A DNA stretch of 64,000 nucleotides. It comes from Pyrrhoderma lamaoense (taxonomy: Eukaryota; Basidiomycota; Agaricomycetes; Hymenochaetales; Hymenochaetaceae). Where the stretch lies: contig NBAZ01000003.1 of NCBI GenBank assembly GCA_002794735.1, positions 62,001 to 126,000 of the forward strand. Reading direction: 5' to 3'. Below, in pieces: positions 37,601-48,556 of this stretch. The notes beneath the pieces are model-generated. The model was not told where the DNA came from and did not search any database. It was given only the letters and a program-made list of their open reading frames with translations. A program made the position numbers and the translations under genes. Every line of letters starts with the position of its first letter. The stretch's first letter is position 1.

Positions 37601-39025
37601 CAAGGCTGTGATTTGCTGCCGTGTCTCTCCTCTTCAGAAGGCCCTGGTTGTCAAACTTGTCAAGAAGAACCAAAAGTCCATTCTCCTGGCTATCGGTGAT
37701 GGAGCAAATGATGTGAGCATGATCCAGGCCGCCCATGTCGGTGTAGGTATCTCTGGAGTGGAAGGTTTACAGGCAGCGAGATCTTCCGATGTGGCTATAT
37801 CTCAGTTCCGATACCTGAAAAAGTTGTTATTGGTCCACGGTGCTTGGAGTTATAGGCGACTGTCAAAACTCATTCTCTGTAAGGACTTCTTGCACTCGAA
37901 TTGACAACTTTCTGACCTATCGGAACAGATTCTTTTTATAAAAACATCACTCTTTACATGACTCAGTTTTGGGTAAGATTTAGTTTACTGAATATTCGAA
38001 CTTTATCTAACCTTCATCAGTTTTCCTTTTTTAATAATTTTTCTGGACAAGTTTCCTTTGAATCCTGGACCTTTTCACTCTATAATGTTCTCTTTACGGT
38101 ACTGCCACCTTTGGTAATCGGCGTTTTTGATCAATTCGTATCTGCTCGGATCCTTGACAGATATCCACAACTTTACATACTCGGGCAGAAAAATACGTTC
38201 TTCACTAAAACTTCGTTTTGGCAATGGATCGCAAACGCATTTTACCATAGTTTAGTACTTTTCGCATTTTCAGTTGTTCTCTTCTGGGGAGACTTGAAAC
38301 AAAGTACGGGACTGGACTCCGGTCTATGGTTTTGGGGTACTACTCTCTATCTGGCGACACTCCTGACCGTACTGGGAAAGGCGGCTTTGGTTTCAGAGTA
38401 TGTTTGCCAGTCTTTCTACTTGTTCTTTATCTTTCTAATAAATTGATAACATTGATATTTTAGTATTTGGACGAAGTACACAGCAGCAGCTATTCCCGGT
38501 TCATTCGTGTTCACGATGCTCTTCCTCCCCCTATATGCTGTTGTTGCTCCGTTGATTGGCTTCTCCCAAGAGTATGAGGGTATTGTACCCCGGCTCTGGA
38601 CGGATGCTGTGTTCTATCTTACCCTTCTTCTCGTACCTACGGTTTGCTTGGCCCGCGACTTTGTATGGAAATAGTAAGTAATCTCCCATATATGCCTGAC
38701 CGTCCGTTAAATTGTTTCTAGTTATCGAAGAACCTATCTCCCAGCTTCATATCATATCGCTCAGGAGCTTCAAAAGTATAATATCCCCGATTACAGACCT
38801 CGACAAGAACAGTAAGTTTCTTTCAGTACTACTTATCTGTGTATGACTGATTAGTGTTCTGTATAGGTTCCAAAAGGCAATCAAGAAGGTTCGTGCCGTA
38901 CAGCGTATGCGTCGGAACCGAGGGTTGCTTTCAGTCAAACGGAAGATCCCGCACGTCAAGATCAGGCCCGTCTTATTCGTGCTTACGATACATCCAAAAC
39001 ACATTCACGGCCTTCAGGATATTAA
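34619..39025 (+). CDS. DRS2: Drs2-type P4-ATPase, phospholipid flippase, three apparent frame losses
   Basis: This membrane pump flips aminophospholipids to the cytosolic leaflet of the late Golgi, using ATP. It has eleven exons: 34619-35815, 35873-35990, 36045-36102, 36159-36176 (18 nt), 36231-36805, 36861-37878, 37929-37972, 38021-38397, 38464-38673, 38722-38811 and 38867-39025. Landmarks are NLDGETNLK (actuator loop), DKTGT with the phosphorylated Asp at 36428, FCKGADTVILERL, VWVLTGDRQETA and GDGANDVSM, followed by the C-terminal membrane helices. The frame breaks at about 35315 (AAGAAGAC, expected AAGGAAGAC), 35402 (CGCAATGG) and 38924 (GGGTTGC), each by one lost base. Counting three back gives 3867 nt, divisible by three, and 1288 residues, the normal family length. 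Such a gene is unlikely to be dead, so sequencing error is the better reading. The true start is the ATG at 34619. Confidence 0.93.
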
Positions 39026-41010
39026 TTTTGTTCTAGTTCTTTGATCTATTCAGTGAATGCAATTATTGTGGTTTTAATATAATCTTTGCTCTTTTTTTAT
39101 TGTCGTAGCTTCGGACACGGTTTTACTTCTTATTCTCTCCCCAGCCGCATACCCACTTCGCTCATTTGATTCGTTGTTCCTCCTTTTTATCTCGTTATAA
39201 GATACGGTTGCACGTAATTATAGTTTATTCTGCCTTGGCATCCAACAGTGTATTAACATCCATCAAAGATTATGACTGTTCTATTACTTCTTCAACGGCA
39301 TTTGTCTGAAGGAACTCGTTTATTCATTCCATTAACTTGCATTGAATTGAAAACTGTTCAAAGAGAAGCGGTGGTCTTTGTTCTCATGCAGGAATCGATT
39401 GTTTCTCCACATAGAAAAGAAGAGTTTGTAAGTGTATAAACTCGGAATTTGTAAGAAAAAAAGAGTTTACACAAATTCGCAAAAAAGGCAACTCCTTTAC
39501 ACTCAAAGTTTTCATTCGTTCAAGCTTTCGCTACCAAACAAGTACAAATAGACGCTATTGGATACCGCTGATCTGGAAAGATTCTCATGGACGTAAATGT
39601 CAATTGATTTTCCCGCGAATTCGATCAGAAATACTCCTGAACTGGACCCTCCACCGAAAATAACGAGCTCCTCTCCTTCTTCTTCCTTTCTGTCAGATAT
39701 TCTACTCATGACCCGTCTATGAATATAGCCTAAGAGCGAAGGACTGAAGACCCTAAAAATTCGGAAAGATATTGCAAGCTCTCACTCCAATCTTCTGTTC
39801 GTTAAGAATGACTCTTTTATTGGTTGCGATCCAGGTATCTATTTGGCTGTGTTTGAATTCTTTGATTCTCTTCAGATCTTGTATTTGCTGGTATGTTGGT
39901 TGGATATTTGAATGAAAAGAAGAAGCATTCTTGTCGCCATAAGTGTCAAAACTCGGTAGGTAAAAATGACTCGCGGGTTGCTGATAACTTTTTTTACTTT
40001 CTCTCGCTTACTCAACGGACGTAGTAGAAAATGTTGATATCATAGCACCACTATTAGAACGTTCGTCACAAAGTATGGAAGCTCTTTGTTGATCTCTGAA
40101 AACAAGAAAATCACAGACAGACGATCCCGATATGAAAATAAAGCCTAGCGCTCAATATATCTATGATGTTGTTTATGTTTTTCGGCAGCTTCTTTGAGTT
40201 TTCTGTCACTTTAAGGCGAGAACATGGAAACGGGCACATATTCTAACAGGTGGATCTAAAATTACTTGTTTAAAATGGTTATTATACGTGGTTGGGGAAT
40301 GTACTTGTCAAATGGAGCCCTACTTACTCCTTGATCTCTTTTCGACAATTATTAAGGAACTCCAGTCTTTGCTTCTATAACAATGAATCTCGAAGTCTCG
40401 GTGGCTTATGAAGAAGCTTCTGCTACCACAAAACAGCTCCCAGGGAGAAAACTTCTATAGGTGTCTCATAATTGCATCATCATGACAAGAGCTTACTCGA
40501 TAATGATGTTCAAGCACAATCTTCACATCTACTTCGCTTTTTGAGGTCATCATTGTATGGTATACATCTGAGCTTCAGCCTCGAATCACTCTGACGGGTT
40601 TCAGCAAAAGTTGTACTTTAAAAAACTATAGGGTAGCTTCAAGGAAGGGCATGCCGTAATGAGCTGTCTAAAGAAAGCAACGCTTTATCCACAAAGAGAT
40701 TCTCCGAGATAGATGACAAGAAAAAAAAGTAGCGGCCAGTGTGAAAAATCACAGTGCAAAGCAGAAGGTTCTTTTCCAAGAAGCTTGCACCTTTTGTTTC
40801 AATTTTTTCTTCCCCATTTATATTTTTATTCTCTGAAAATCTCTAACAGAAAATCCGTCATTTTCCTTTCTTTGCGACAGTCTTCTTCAGTATAAAAGAG
40901 GGACAGAACCAAGCCAAGTAACTCAACCCAGCCCGCGAACTAGTAAAGCTAACATCTCTGAGTTCCAAGCCTTCTCTCAAGTCTTTCAACCAACAACCCA
41001 TATATCGATC
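39026..41010. other. gene-free stretch, 3' of the P4-ATPase
   Basis: No gene is supported. A 65-codon minus-strand frame at 39512-39709 has reasonable composition (acidic, Gly/Ser-rich) but no domain or signal peptide. The right end is the upstream region of the secreted repeat protein. Confidence 0.4.
40891..40898 (+). promoter_or_regulatory. TATA box of the secreted repeat protein gene
   Basis: TATAAAAG lies 120 bp upstream of the ATG at 41011 and is followed by a CA-rich leader, a typical arrangement for a strongly expressed fungal gene. The other small secreted protein genes in the window have similar boxes. Confidence 0.6.
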
Positions 41011-41559
41011 ATGTTCAAATCAACCATCCTTACTCTCACAATTCTGTCAACCTCAGTGTACGCAGGGCTTCTCCCGTCAAGCATAGGTCTTTCAACCTCT
41101 ATAGACCTCCCAATTCCTACGGGTCTTTCCTCCCTGTCCAAGCTAACGCAGCTGAGACACCTGCCATCAGCGTACCTTCTATCAGTATACCATCTCTCCC
41201 CACAGGTATCACTACCGATCTCCCAATCAACGTCACTTCTGTCAGTGTTCCGTCCGTTACTCTCCCGGCAGGCGTCTCCAGTATCCTTAGTAGCGTCAGC
41301 GTTCCCTCAGTTAGCGTCCAGCTGGTGTTTCTAGCATCTTGAGCGGCGTTACCGTACCCTCCGTCAGTATCCCCGATGTCAGCACGGCGATCCCGACTGA
41401 CGTGACGAGCATTTTGAGCGGGTCTCTATCACCGTCCCTTCTCTAACCAGTATCCCTTCTATAAGCGTTCCCGCTCTTCCGACGAGTGTGACGACTATAT
41501 TGAGTGGACTTCCTGTGACGGTTCCTTCACTCTCGCTCGCAGCTGTCCCTACAGCATGA
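41011..41559 (+). CDS. secreted Val/Ser/Pro-repeat protein, three apparent frame losses
   Basis: The N-terminus is a signal peptide (MFKSTILTLTILSTSVYAG). The rest consists of imperfect repeats of about 20 residues built on SVSVPSV and PAGVSSILS, ending VPSLSLAAVPTA. No cysteines are seen in the repeat part. The repeats are read in three successive frames. One base is missing near 41138 (TGTCCAAG), 41318 (GCGTCCAGC, expected GTCCCAGC by repeat comparison) and 41421 (AGCGGGTC, expected one more G). Counting three back gives 552 nt and 183 residues. The repeat register continues across each break, which supports one gene. A structural or surface role is an inference from composition; Ser/Thr-rich repeats suggest O-glycosylation. 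Confidence 0.7.
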
Positions 41560-42592
41560 AAGGCTCGACGAGCCGGGAGCTCATCCTTTACCCGTAAGAA
41601 ACTATATCCGTCCGTCAACCTCTATGCATTCGCATTACTAACTCACAAAATAGAGTTCTAGGCTATCGATGAATAAGCTTTGGGAATATTGCGACTTAAG
41701 AACCCGATTTTGTACGGTTTTCAAAGGGTCTCGGGAATGGCATTGGTTTTTAGCTTTATTTTTAGGACTCTTCCGCTTCTATTCTTGAAATAATTATGGA
41801 TAATTGATATAATGATTTGTGTCCCGCTTATGTATCTGTATCTGGGAAATTCTTCTTTAAAGTTGGGGGATAATATATGAGGCGAAGCACTGATCATCGT
41901 AATTTTCCAAGGGAACCTTTGAGCTTCATATTGATTAGTTGTTAGTCTGTGCTTGTGGATCAATTGAAGTCAATATAGAGATGGGTATACGCAGGATGTA
42001 CGAGATATATGATATGAATAAAAGGATATTTCTGTTTATGTTTAATTGCTTACACATAACATTACATAAGAGAGAAACAGGGCTTGTTTGACATTATTTG
42101 TCTTCGTCTAGGGTATTCATAACATCACGATAAATATGATTTGCGGCTCGGTTAACAGCTCAAAAACATCTTAGTCGTATACCTCTGAGTGGCCAATCCA
42201 ATGTCTTCCGTTACTGCTGATGCCACTAATAATCTAATACATGTTACTCACTACGTTTAGAAGGGGTCAGCTGGTACATGTGGGTCTTAACCGGTTACCA
42301 TATTTGGGTTGCCCAATGTTCACATGAGTGATGGGGAAGCATTACGCATAGAGTTTGGGTTGTAAACGAGACAGACCTTCTCTTCTTCTCATATATATAA
42401 TATAAGTACTATATGCATACGTGGTAACCATCCCACCCCCCCCCATCACTCATCACCCAACTCAAAGACAGAGAGCATCGTTCCCCACTTCAACCCAATC
42501 CCGTGCAAGAAAGGTTCTAAATATCCCACTTTCTCAACAAGACTCATACTCGGCTTATATAATCTACTCATATAAAGAAGCTTCTGTGTACC
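41560..42592. other. intergenic, no gene seen
   Basis: AT-rich spacer. A C9-10 run (about 42430-42440) and a TATATAAT-type element near 42555 lie upstream of the cytochrome oxidase gene. No reading frame stands out. Confidence 0.45.
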
Positions 42593-43043
42593 ATGTTTAC
42601 CCGTTCTTCAACTGCGGTATTCAGAGCTGCTCGTACCCGCGGAGTATCGCCGTCGCAGTTTCGCTCTCTACATGTTGAGAACACTGTTAACAACGTATGT
42701 CTCCACCTCCGTTATACCCTACTTCTTTGTCACCCCCTTTTGCTATCCTTCATCACTCTTCCATCATCAAACCGAGTGTGGCAATTCTCCCTCAGGCCAA
42801 CAATAATCGATTATTCAACATTCATTATATGCCAAACATCTCCCCTAAACTCGTTTTAATCTCAATATCTGTTCTACTTTACTACTTACATCAACTAGAC
42901 CTCATACTGATAATCACAAACACCCCCTTTTATAGAACTTTCCCTTCAAATACCAGAAAAAGGGTTCCTTCTTAGCCAAGTCAAGCGCGTTCATGGGTTT
43001 CTCCTTCATGATCCCTTTCGCTGCTTGCCAATATAAGAAGTGA
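42593..43043 (+). CDS. COX8: cytochrome c oxidase subunit VIII/VIIc, mitochondrial
   Basis: A small nuclear-encoded subunit of respiratory complex IV in the mitochondrial inner membrane. Exon 1 is 42593-42694 and encodes an Arg-rich presequence ending RSLHVENTVNN. A 241-nt intron follows, and exon 2 (42936-43043) encodes NFPFKYQKKGSFLAKSSAF and the single membrane helix MGFSFMIPFAACQYKK. Phases match, and the total is 69 residues, right for this subunit. The HVENT segment, the Lys/Gln-rich middle and the IPF helix are the family marks. The stop directly follows Lys-Lys; a donor-like GTGAGT overlaps it, but no further exon is needed. Confidence 0.85.
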
Positions 43044-44070
43044 GTACATACATAACCTGTTTCATGTCTCAAACTTCATCGCCTCCATATGACATATATA
43101 TCCATATCTCATTCTCCATAACTGGTGCTACGTGTACAATATACTAACATTCTCCCTCGTCACCCCTCTTCCGCATCTTTTTTCTTACTAGAACAAAACA
43201 GTAAATGCATGCATAATGCGTTGCATTACTCAATTTTGCCTCGTCTCGAATATGAGTTCGACGATGTCAGAGCCCAAAGTCCAGTTTAGATCTAAATCTA
43301 AAGTTATACCTAGAGCTTAGACGCTTTTCTCGCCCTTTCTTTCTTTCTCTTTAAACAGTTATTCGCACTGTACTCTGATGTTAAGCCTGTAATATCTATG
43401 TTAAAAGACCAAGTTCATGTACAATAACAACATCCATAACAAATTCCTTAGTTTCTGTTCACTAATATTCACATTGTTGGCATGCCACTCGCCTCTCTTT
43501 AGGTATCCAGGTGGTTTAGGTATTAAATTATTCCAGTCAATAAGAATACACGTAAGATATCGCATACGGATGAATCAAGGAGAAAGAAATTGCTCAACAA
43601 ACACCGAATCTAGTAGAAGAAATAGAACATAAAGCCTGTAAAGGTGTTAAGCCCCATTATTAGGCTAGAGAGAGATAACATAAGATGCAGACCCTAGATC
43701 TACAACGAAAAGATGTAAAATCCCGGGATAAGAAAGATAAGTATTATTAGAGTCTCAACGAAAAGAATAAGAGGGAATAGAAGATGCCATCTAAGGGGGA
43801 AAGACAATATCAAATTCACGAATCACGAGTCCCGATGGGAGTGATGAAATATTGAGTATAAGTCGTAAAATGGTATGCATAACTCGGATCAAAAGAAGGT
43901 CTATCAAAGACGATACTTCTATGTCTAAAGGTTAATATGTTAATGAGAAAATGGAAATAAGAATCTATGATTCTAAAGAACCAAAAAGTCGTAAGGGTCA
44001 GAAACGATCATCGTTAGAATGTGGTAATGCACCAGCCACAAAGTTCATCGTAGTTATAGAATCACTGTGG
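43044..44070. other. intergenic, no gene seen
   Basis: Spacer holding the 3' ends of the cytochrome oxidase gene (+) and the F-box gene (-). The purine-rich block at 43550-43900 has no coding signature. Confidence 0.45.
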
Positions 44071-45660
44071 TTAAGAATGGAACGCAACACTCTGCTGCCG
44101 TCTCCTTCGATTAACTTCGAAATTCTTCGCCCAAAGCCATAAATCTTTCTCCACGCCTCTCGGCCCGCCAGTCTCGTCGAATGTACCAAAGACATTACTC
44201 TCAAAGATGGAAGAGGTTGGATCTGAGCCATGTTTGAGGGCACAGGCCCACGCATCTTCTCGTGCTGGGACGATAGATAGCAATGGCGGCTGTGCCGATG
44301 CCTCCATAAACGTTCCTATTCCTGGTGTCATCTCCATCGACAACTTGTTCAGCTCCGTCCAGATATGACTCGTAGAAAGATATTCTTCCAGAATCTCTTC
44401 CTTTCTTCGTTCCGTTCCTATTCGGCCCATCCGATCCTCATACCAATATGCGAAATCATTATCAGGCACCACTCCAATAACCACCTGCTTCAGTATACCC
44501 CTCCTTCTCTCGTCATTCATCAGTTCTCGTATATCCATAATGAGCTCTGAGTCATTATCCTCATTCGCGTTCGCCCGCCGAATGAGTGCAACATGAGACA
44601 AATTAGGTATCCCTCCTAATAAGGAAATGGTGGATTTGAGAGAAGACCTAGAGCCGAGATGACTTGTAACAGTTAAGTGAGTTAGTCGTGGGAAGATATT
44701 AGAAACGGGAGATGATGATATGGATAATGGTGAGGGGGAGGGTGCCATTAAGCTGAGATATGAGTTAGAAGGGAGTAAAGTGCTCAGTATTAGCTCATTG
44801 AGAGCCAAAAATGGCGAAGATGACGACAGTGGGATATCCTCGGACAATGGACTTGAGGTCATAGTGGTATTTGCCGAGGCCAGCTCTGTTGAGCATCCGA
44901 TATAACGTTGCAGAACGATGGTATCAACAACAAGAGTACGTAAAGAGTCTAGGCAAGGAGGGTTAAACGTTGCCAGTTTCACCGGCATCTCGGATGATGA
45001 TAATACAGGAATGGGGAAGGTGGGTGAAACATTAGCATATCCTTCCATTCCTAGTAGCTTTACAGCTGATGCATAAAAATCAACGTTCAGCATCTGCATT
45101 CGTAAGGGGAAAGATCCAGGCGATCTTGACATGAAAGATGTAGAAGAGAAAGTATGTGCGTCGTAGTCATCAGATGGTGAAAGGACAAGGCGGGTGACAA
45201 GATATCCAGGGTTTGGAAGAGGGGCCAGCATCAGTTTCTTAGATGAAACTGTTCGTGTGAATAGTTCTGCCGTAGGAGTTGAAGAGATCGTAACAGCCCG
45301 GTAAAGTAAAGAAAGCGCGTGTACAGAAATTGAGCGCGAAGTTAATGAAAGAGAGCAAAGTGTCTGATAATCCAAGCCCCCTTTGTGTTTATTCACGTTG
45401 CTATTGACACCAGTCAGCTCCCTTCTCTTAACATGGATGGGAAGAGGAGAGATTAGTTTATCTTCTACTGTAGAAGGAAATGAAGCGTATTGTATGACAG
45501 TGAACAAGAGCTCCGAAGGTAGATTCTCCAGCGAAGGTTTGGGAGACCTAAGGTTGAGTACTAGTTTTGGTTGAGGTGTAAAACTAATACTCATTCCTCG
45601 TGTACGTGTACGTGTTGGAGACATAGAAGTCGACGTCCTTGAACGAGAGCGCATCGTCAC
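44071..45660 (-). CDS. F-box-like protein, single exon
   Basis: An uninterrupted frame of 529 residues. After a basic Ser/Thr/Arg-rich leader, an F-box-like motif begins at SLENLPSELLFTVIQYASFP and continues after a spacer with TLCSLSLTSRSISVHALSLL. This fits the F-box-like proteins common in Agaricomycetes, in which the motif is followed by Leu-rich strands (PRLTHLTVTSHLGS, IPNLSHVALIRR). It probably acts as a substrate adaptor of an SCF ubiquitin ligase; the target is unknown. The lack of introns is unusual among its neighbours here but common in this expanded family. Confidence 0.75.
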   Translation of the reverse strand: MTMRSRSRTSTSMSPTRTRTRGMSISFTPQPKLVLNLRSPKPSLENLPSELLFTVIQYASFPSTVEDKLISPLPIHVKRRELTGVNSNVNKHKGGLDYQTLCSLSLTSRSISVHALSLLYRAVTISSTPTAELFTRTVSSKKLMLAPLPNPGYLVTRLVLSPSDDYDAHTFSSTSFMSRSPGSFPLRMQMLNVDFYASAVKLLGMEGYANVSPTFPIPVLSSSEMPVKLATFNPPCLDSLRTLVVDTIVLQRYIGCSTELASANTTMTSSPLSEDIPLSSSSPFLALNELILSTLLPSNSYLSLMAPSPSPLSISSSPVSNIFPRLTHLTVTSHLGSRSSLKSTISLLGGIPNLSHVALIRRANANEDNDSELIMDIRELMNDERRRGILKQVVIGVVPDNDFAYWYEDRMGRIGTERRKEEILEEYLSTSHIWTELNKLSMEMTPGIGTFMEASAQPPLLSIVPAREDAWACALKHGSDPTSSIFESNVFGTFDETGGPRGVEKDLWLWAKNFEVNRRRRQQSVAFHS

Positions 45661-46758
45661 TGAGTCTGCTGTTTGTTGAGTTACAGATTAAAAAGACTGG
45701 AAGATACACTTAGGAGCTATGGGGCGAAGGTGGTAGTATGGAGAAGAAAAAAAGAAAGGCGGGCTCTTTTTTTAAGTTTTTAGGCGGATTGACTTTGTTT
45801 GGTATGTGGATGATTGATATTTAAGCGTATTACTCATTTAAATCAGCGCGTCCTCCTCGTCACGAGATAGCCGGCCCTCAACCCATTCCGTCTGCACCCG
45901 ATCAAATATCAGCTGAGAAATGTTGTCTTCGTCTCCATCTTTGCATGCAATTTTTTGAATGGAAATCTAGATTTATCTCATTGTTAAAAGTCTATATTCT
46001 GGAGAAATCGATCAGCTGCACTCACACCACACCCCATATTTGTAAGTTAACCTCAGACATTCGTAATATATTTATTTTATAATATATTACTAATACTATT
46101 AAACAGAGCCAGGAATCACATCGACACGGACTTGCACACGTCCGAGGTCTTTGCACTGCTTACCAACAACCCTTCTATTCTGTGAATAGTACAAGATTAT
46201 AATATATACCTTCTGAAGCTCTTCCAGCCCGGTAGATGCATGTAGGGTTTTCAATCTACATGTAAATCACAACACCAGTTCTAAACGGTGGTTCACCTCA
46301 CATTCACCAAACATGAACATAGGGTAGCAACGTGTGCTACATGATTTACAAACATACGCATCTTACTGAAATATTCAATAAAGAGTAGAGAGATTATAGA
46401 TAAAGGGCTTATCAAGTCGAAAGTAAATGTCCGTTATAAAGATAGGTCATATAATAAGCCTCAGTGTTGATACTAACGTGAATCGTTTGTCCAAAGTTTG
46501 TTTAAAGAGTCATCGTATTTTTTCTTTCTTTGAGCTGAATATGATAGCTTAAGGAAGAGAATGATAACAAAAAGAGCATCTATATCATCCTTTATCTGTT
46601 CTTTGCTCTCAAGTTCTCACTCGTAGAACTGATATTCTCATATCATGTAGAGCTGAACAACGTGAATGACTGTCTATCCATCATGTGAGTACTGCCAGCA
46701 TATTCATCTTATGAAAATATATCCATCAGTGCCTTTATTTAGACTATACATGGAAAAA
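45661..46758. other. intergenic, no gene seen
   Basis: AT-rich spacer upstream of both the F-box gene (-) and the small protein gene (+). No frame, repeat or RNA gene is supported. Confidence 0.45.
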
Positions 46759-47402
46759 ATGAAATTAAAACAAAGTAGAACACGATTAAAAGCACGATGT
46801 CGACTCACAGCAAGGTACTAACACAAACAAGAATCATAAAATTAATTAATATTGCCATTTTACTACAACTAAATAACTTCTTTTCACAGAATTGCTCTTC
46901 GCTTCTCCCGATCATTTGCTGTCGGCCGTGTTTTTCAAATTCCTAAGTGCATGTACTATCCTTCCTTTATCACTTGACATTCGATTTTCTCCGAGAACCT
47001 ACATCCAGTAATAAGGGTCAATTTTGTCCACAAGGCTTTAAAACATCGGGTCCGGTAACGCATCCCTTCCGCACTCCCCTGAACGCTTATATCTCTTCTT
47101 GTCTCCGTGTTTCCGTGTTTCCGTATTCTCATGTCTGCTTGTCTCCGTCTAGCTAAATTAAGACACAAAGACGATCTCCAAAGTATATGTTATCGGCCCT
47201 CCTCATGACTAACTGACACCTCATTGTCTTTTTGGTTTCACAGGAAACTAATTATTACCAGAGGAGAGCACAAATCATTAAACAACAGAATGATTTGCGC
47301 CTTCAGGCATACGCCACGTACGGTACGAAGAACCACGTTTCCATGCCTATAGTTAGAAGCACGGTGCCTCTCTTTGAATTGAAAGTTATCGATATTTGGT
47401 GA
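46759..47402 (+). CDS. small, probably mitochondrial protein, unidentified
   Basis: Three exons are proposed: 46759-46814, 46890-46946 and 47244-47402. The N-terminus is strongly basic with no acidic residue (MKLKQSRTRLKARCRLTARI then ALRFSRSFAVGRVF), like a mitochondrial presequence. The last exon encodes ETNYYQRRAQIIKQQNDLRL and ends VRSTVPLFELKVIDIW. Exon 2 and exon 3 join in frame only if one G is missing at the donor (AAGTGCATG instead of AAGGTGCATG), the same kind of loss seen elsewhere in this window. With it the length is 90 residues. I do not recognise the family. The exon 1 start is the weakest part; the Met at 46750 is also possible. There is no membrane helix. Confidence 0.4.
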
Positions 47403-48180
47403 GTAATTATCTACTGCTGATTGTCGACTATCTCCAGACTTAATCTCGAAGTCTGATCAGATATAATATGCCCAGTAGTAGGCCGTTGTTGCATTTTTTT
47501 TGACTCTACATTACAAAACAAGGGAGATGAACCCTCTTGAAGATCCTTGTAGCTCTATAGACACCACAGTTGTTCAAAATCACTAATGGAATCAAACAAA
47601 ATAAACAAGAGATCCACAAACAAATAAACAAATAATCGGAATAAGCCAGGTTTCGGTAATAGCTCCCATGCACATATTATCACTAGTTATGTTTCTCCGA
47701 ATTCAGGTTTAATTGGACTCCAATTTTGGCCCTTCCACCAGTTTCTCCCATTTAATATGACCAAATAAAATATCTCTTTACCAAACGTATGTTTCTCTCA
47801 AGTATCGGCTCTCACTATATTTAGCACAATAAAAATACGAATCAGCTCAAAATTTCAAAATGAATCATATACGTATATGCGCGTATATGGATCATGTGTT
47901 CGAAGCTCTCATCTTCTGGACACTATTTTTTTTTCCACGAACAGACCACCTTGAGGAACGGTCAGTACCTAGCTCGGAATCAGGACTCGGAGGCTCCTAT
48001 CACCTACTGCCAACGGATCAATAATTCCTATGCCATTACCCCACCTTTCGGAAATGATATAAAAGAGGCTCGACTTGAGAGTAGAGATGGCCAGCAAGCT
48101 AAATCAGCTCTACTGTCCACAGCTCAACAGCTTTGTACTATCGCCTTCTCTCGTCTTGTTACTTCACAGTTAAAACAACC
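47403..48180. other. intergenic and promoter region
   Basis: Spacer upstream of the secreted protein gene at 48181. The alternating run around 47868-47888 (ATACGTATATGCGCGTATAT) is an imperfect palindrome. TATAAAAG lies at 48058-48065. Confidence 0.5.
48058..48065 (+). promoter_or_regulatory. TATA box of small secreted protein C
   Basis: TATAAAAG followed by AGGC, 123 bp upstream of the ATG at 48181. Its position and sequence closely match those at 40891 and 49442. Confidence 0.6.
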
Positions 48181-48556
48181 ATGCAGACTTTCTCCAAGCT
48201 CTCTACAGTCGTGACCGCTGTCGTTCTTGCGGCTGCCACAACAGCTAACGCTGCACCTTCCCCGAACACCGCTCGCCAGCTCTCCGGCCTGCCTTCTCTC
48301 CCATTCTGCGTCGATGGAAGTCTTGCAGGATCCCTCCCTACCGGTATCAACATCCTCACCTGCTCCGCTGGGGAAACCTGCGAGTCGATCACCGATGTTC
48401 TGAACCTACCTATTGTGGGCAGTATAATCAGTGGGATTTTGAGTGCCAATGGTGTACTTGATGACTTGCCTGTTGGCCTTGGGGTAAGATAAAAACTTAT
48501 AACAAATATTGGAATACTTTGAGCTAACTCGTTTTCACTTGTAGTTGTGTGCTTAG
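48181..48556 (+). CDS. small secreted four-cysteine protein C
   Basis: This 104-residue product is the longest member of the family. Exon 1 is 48181-48483, the intron is 48484-48544 (61 nt, GTAAGA donor, CTAAC branch-like site), and exon 2 is 12 nt, TTGTGTGCTTAG. The signal peptide (MQTFSKLSTVVTAVVLAAAT) is followed by ARQL, then CVDG, CSAGETC, an extra Gly/Ile-rich stretch, and DDLPVGLG. Exon 2 adds Leu-Cys-Ala. The intron is placed exactly as in the paralogues, before the codon preceding the last cysteine. ARQL may mark the end of a propeptide, but cleavage there is a guess. The function is unknown. Confidence 0.75.

Noticed and set aside
39512..39709. 65-codon minus-strand frame rich in Glu and Gly/Ser
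   Set aside because: Acceptable composition but no homologous feature or context; too short to call.
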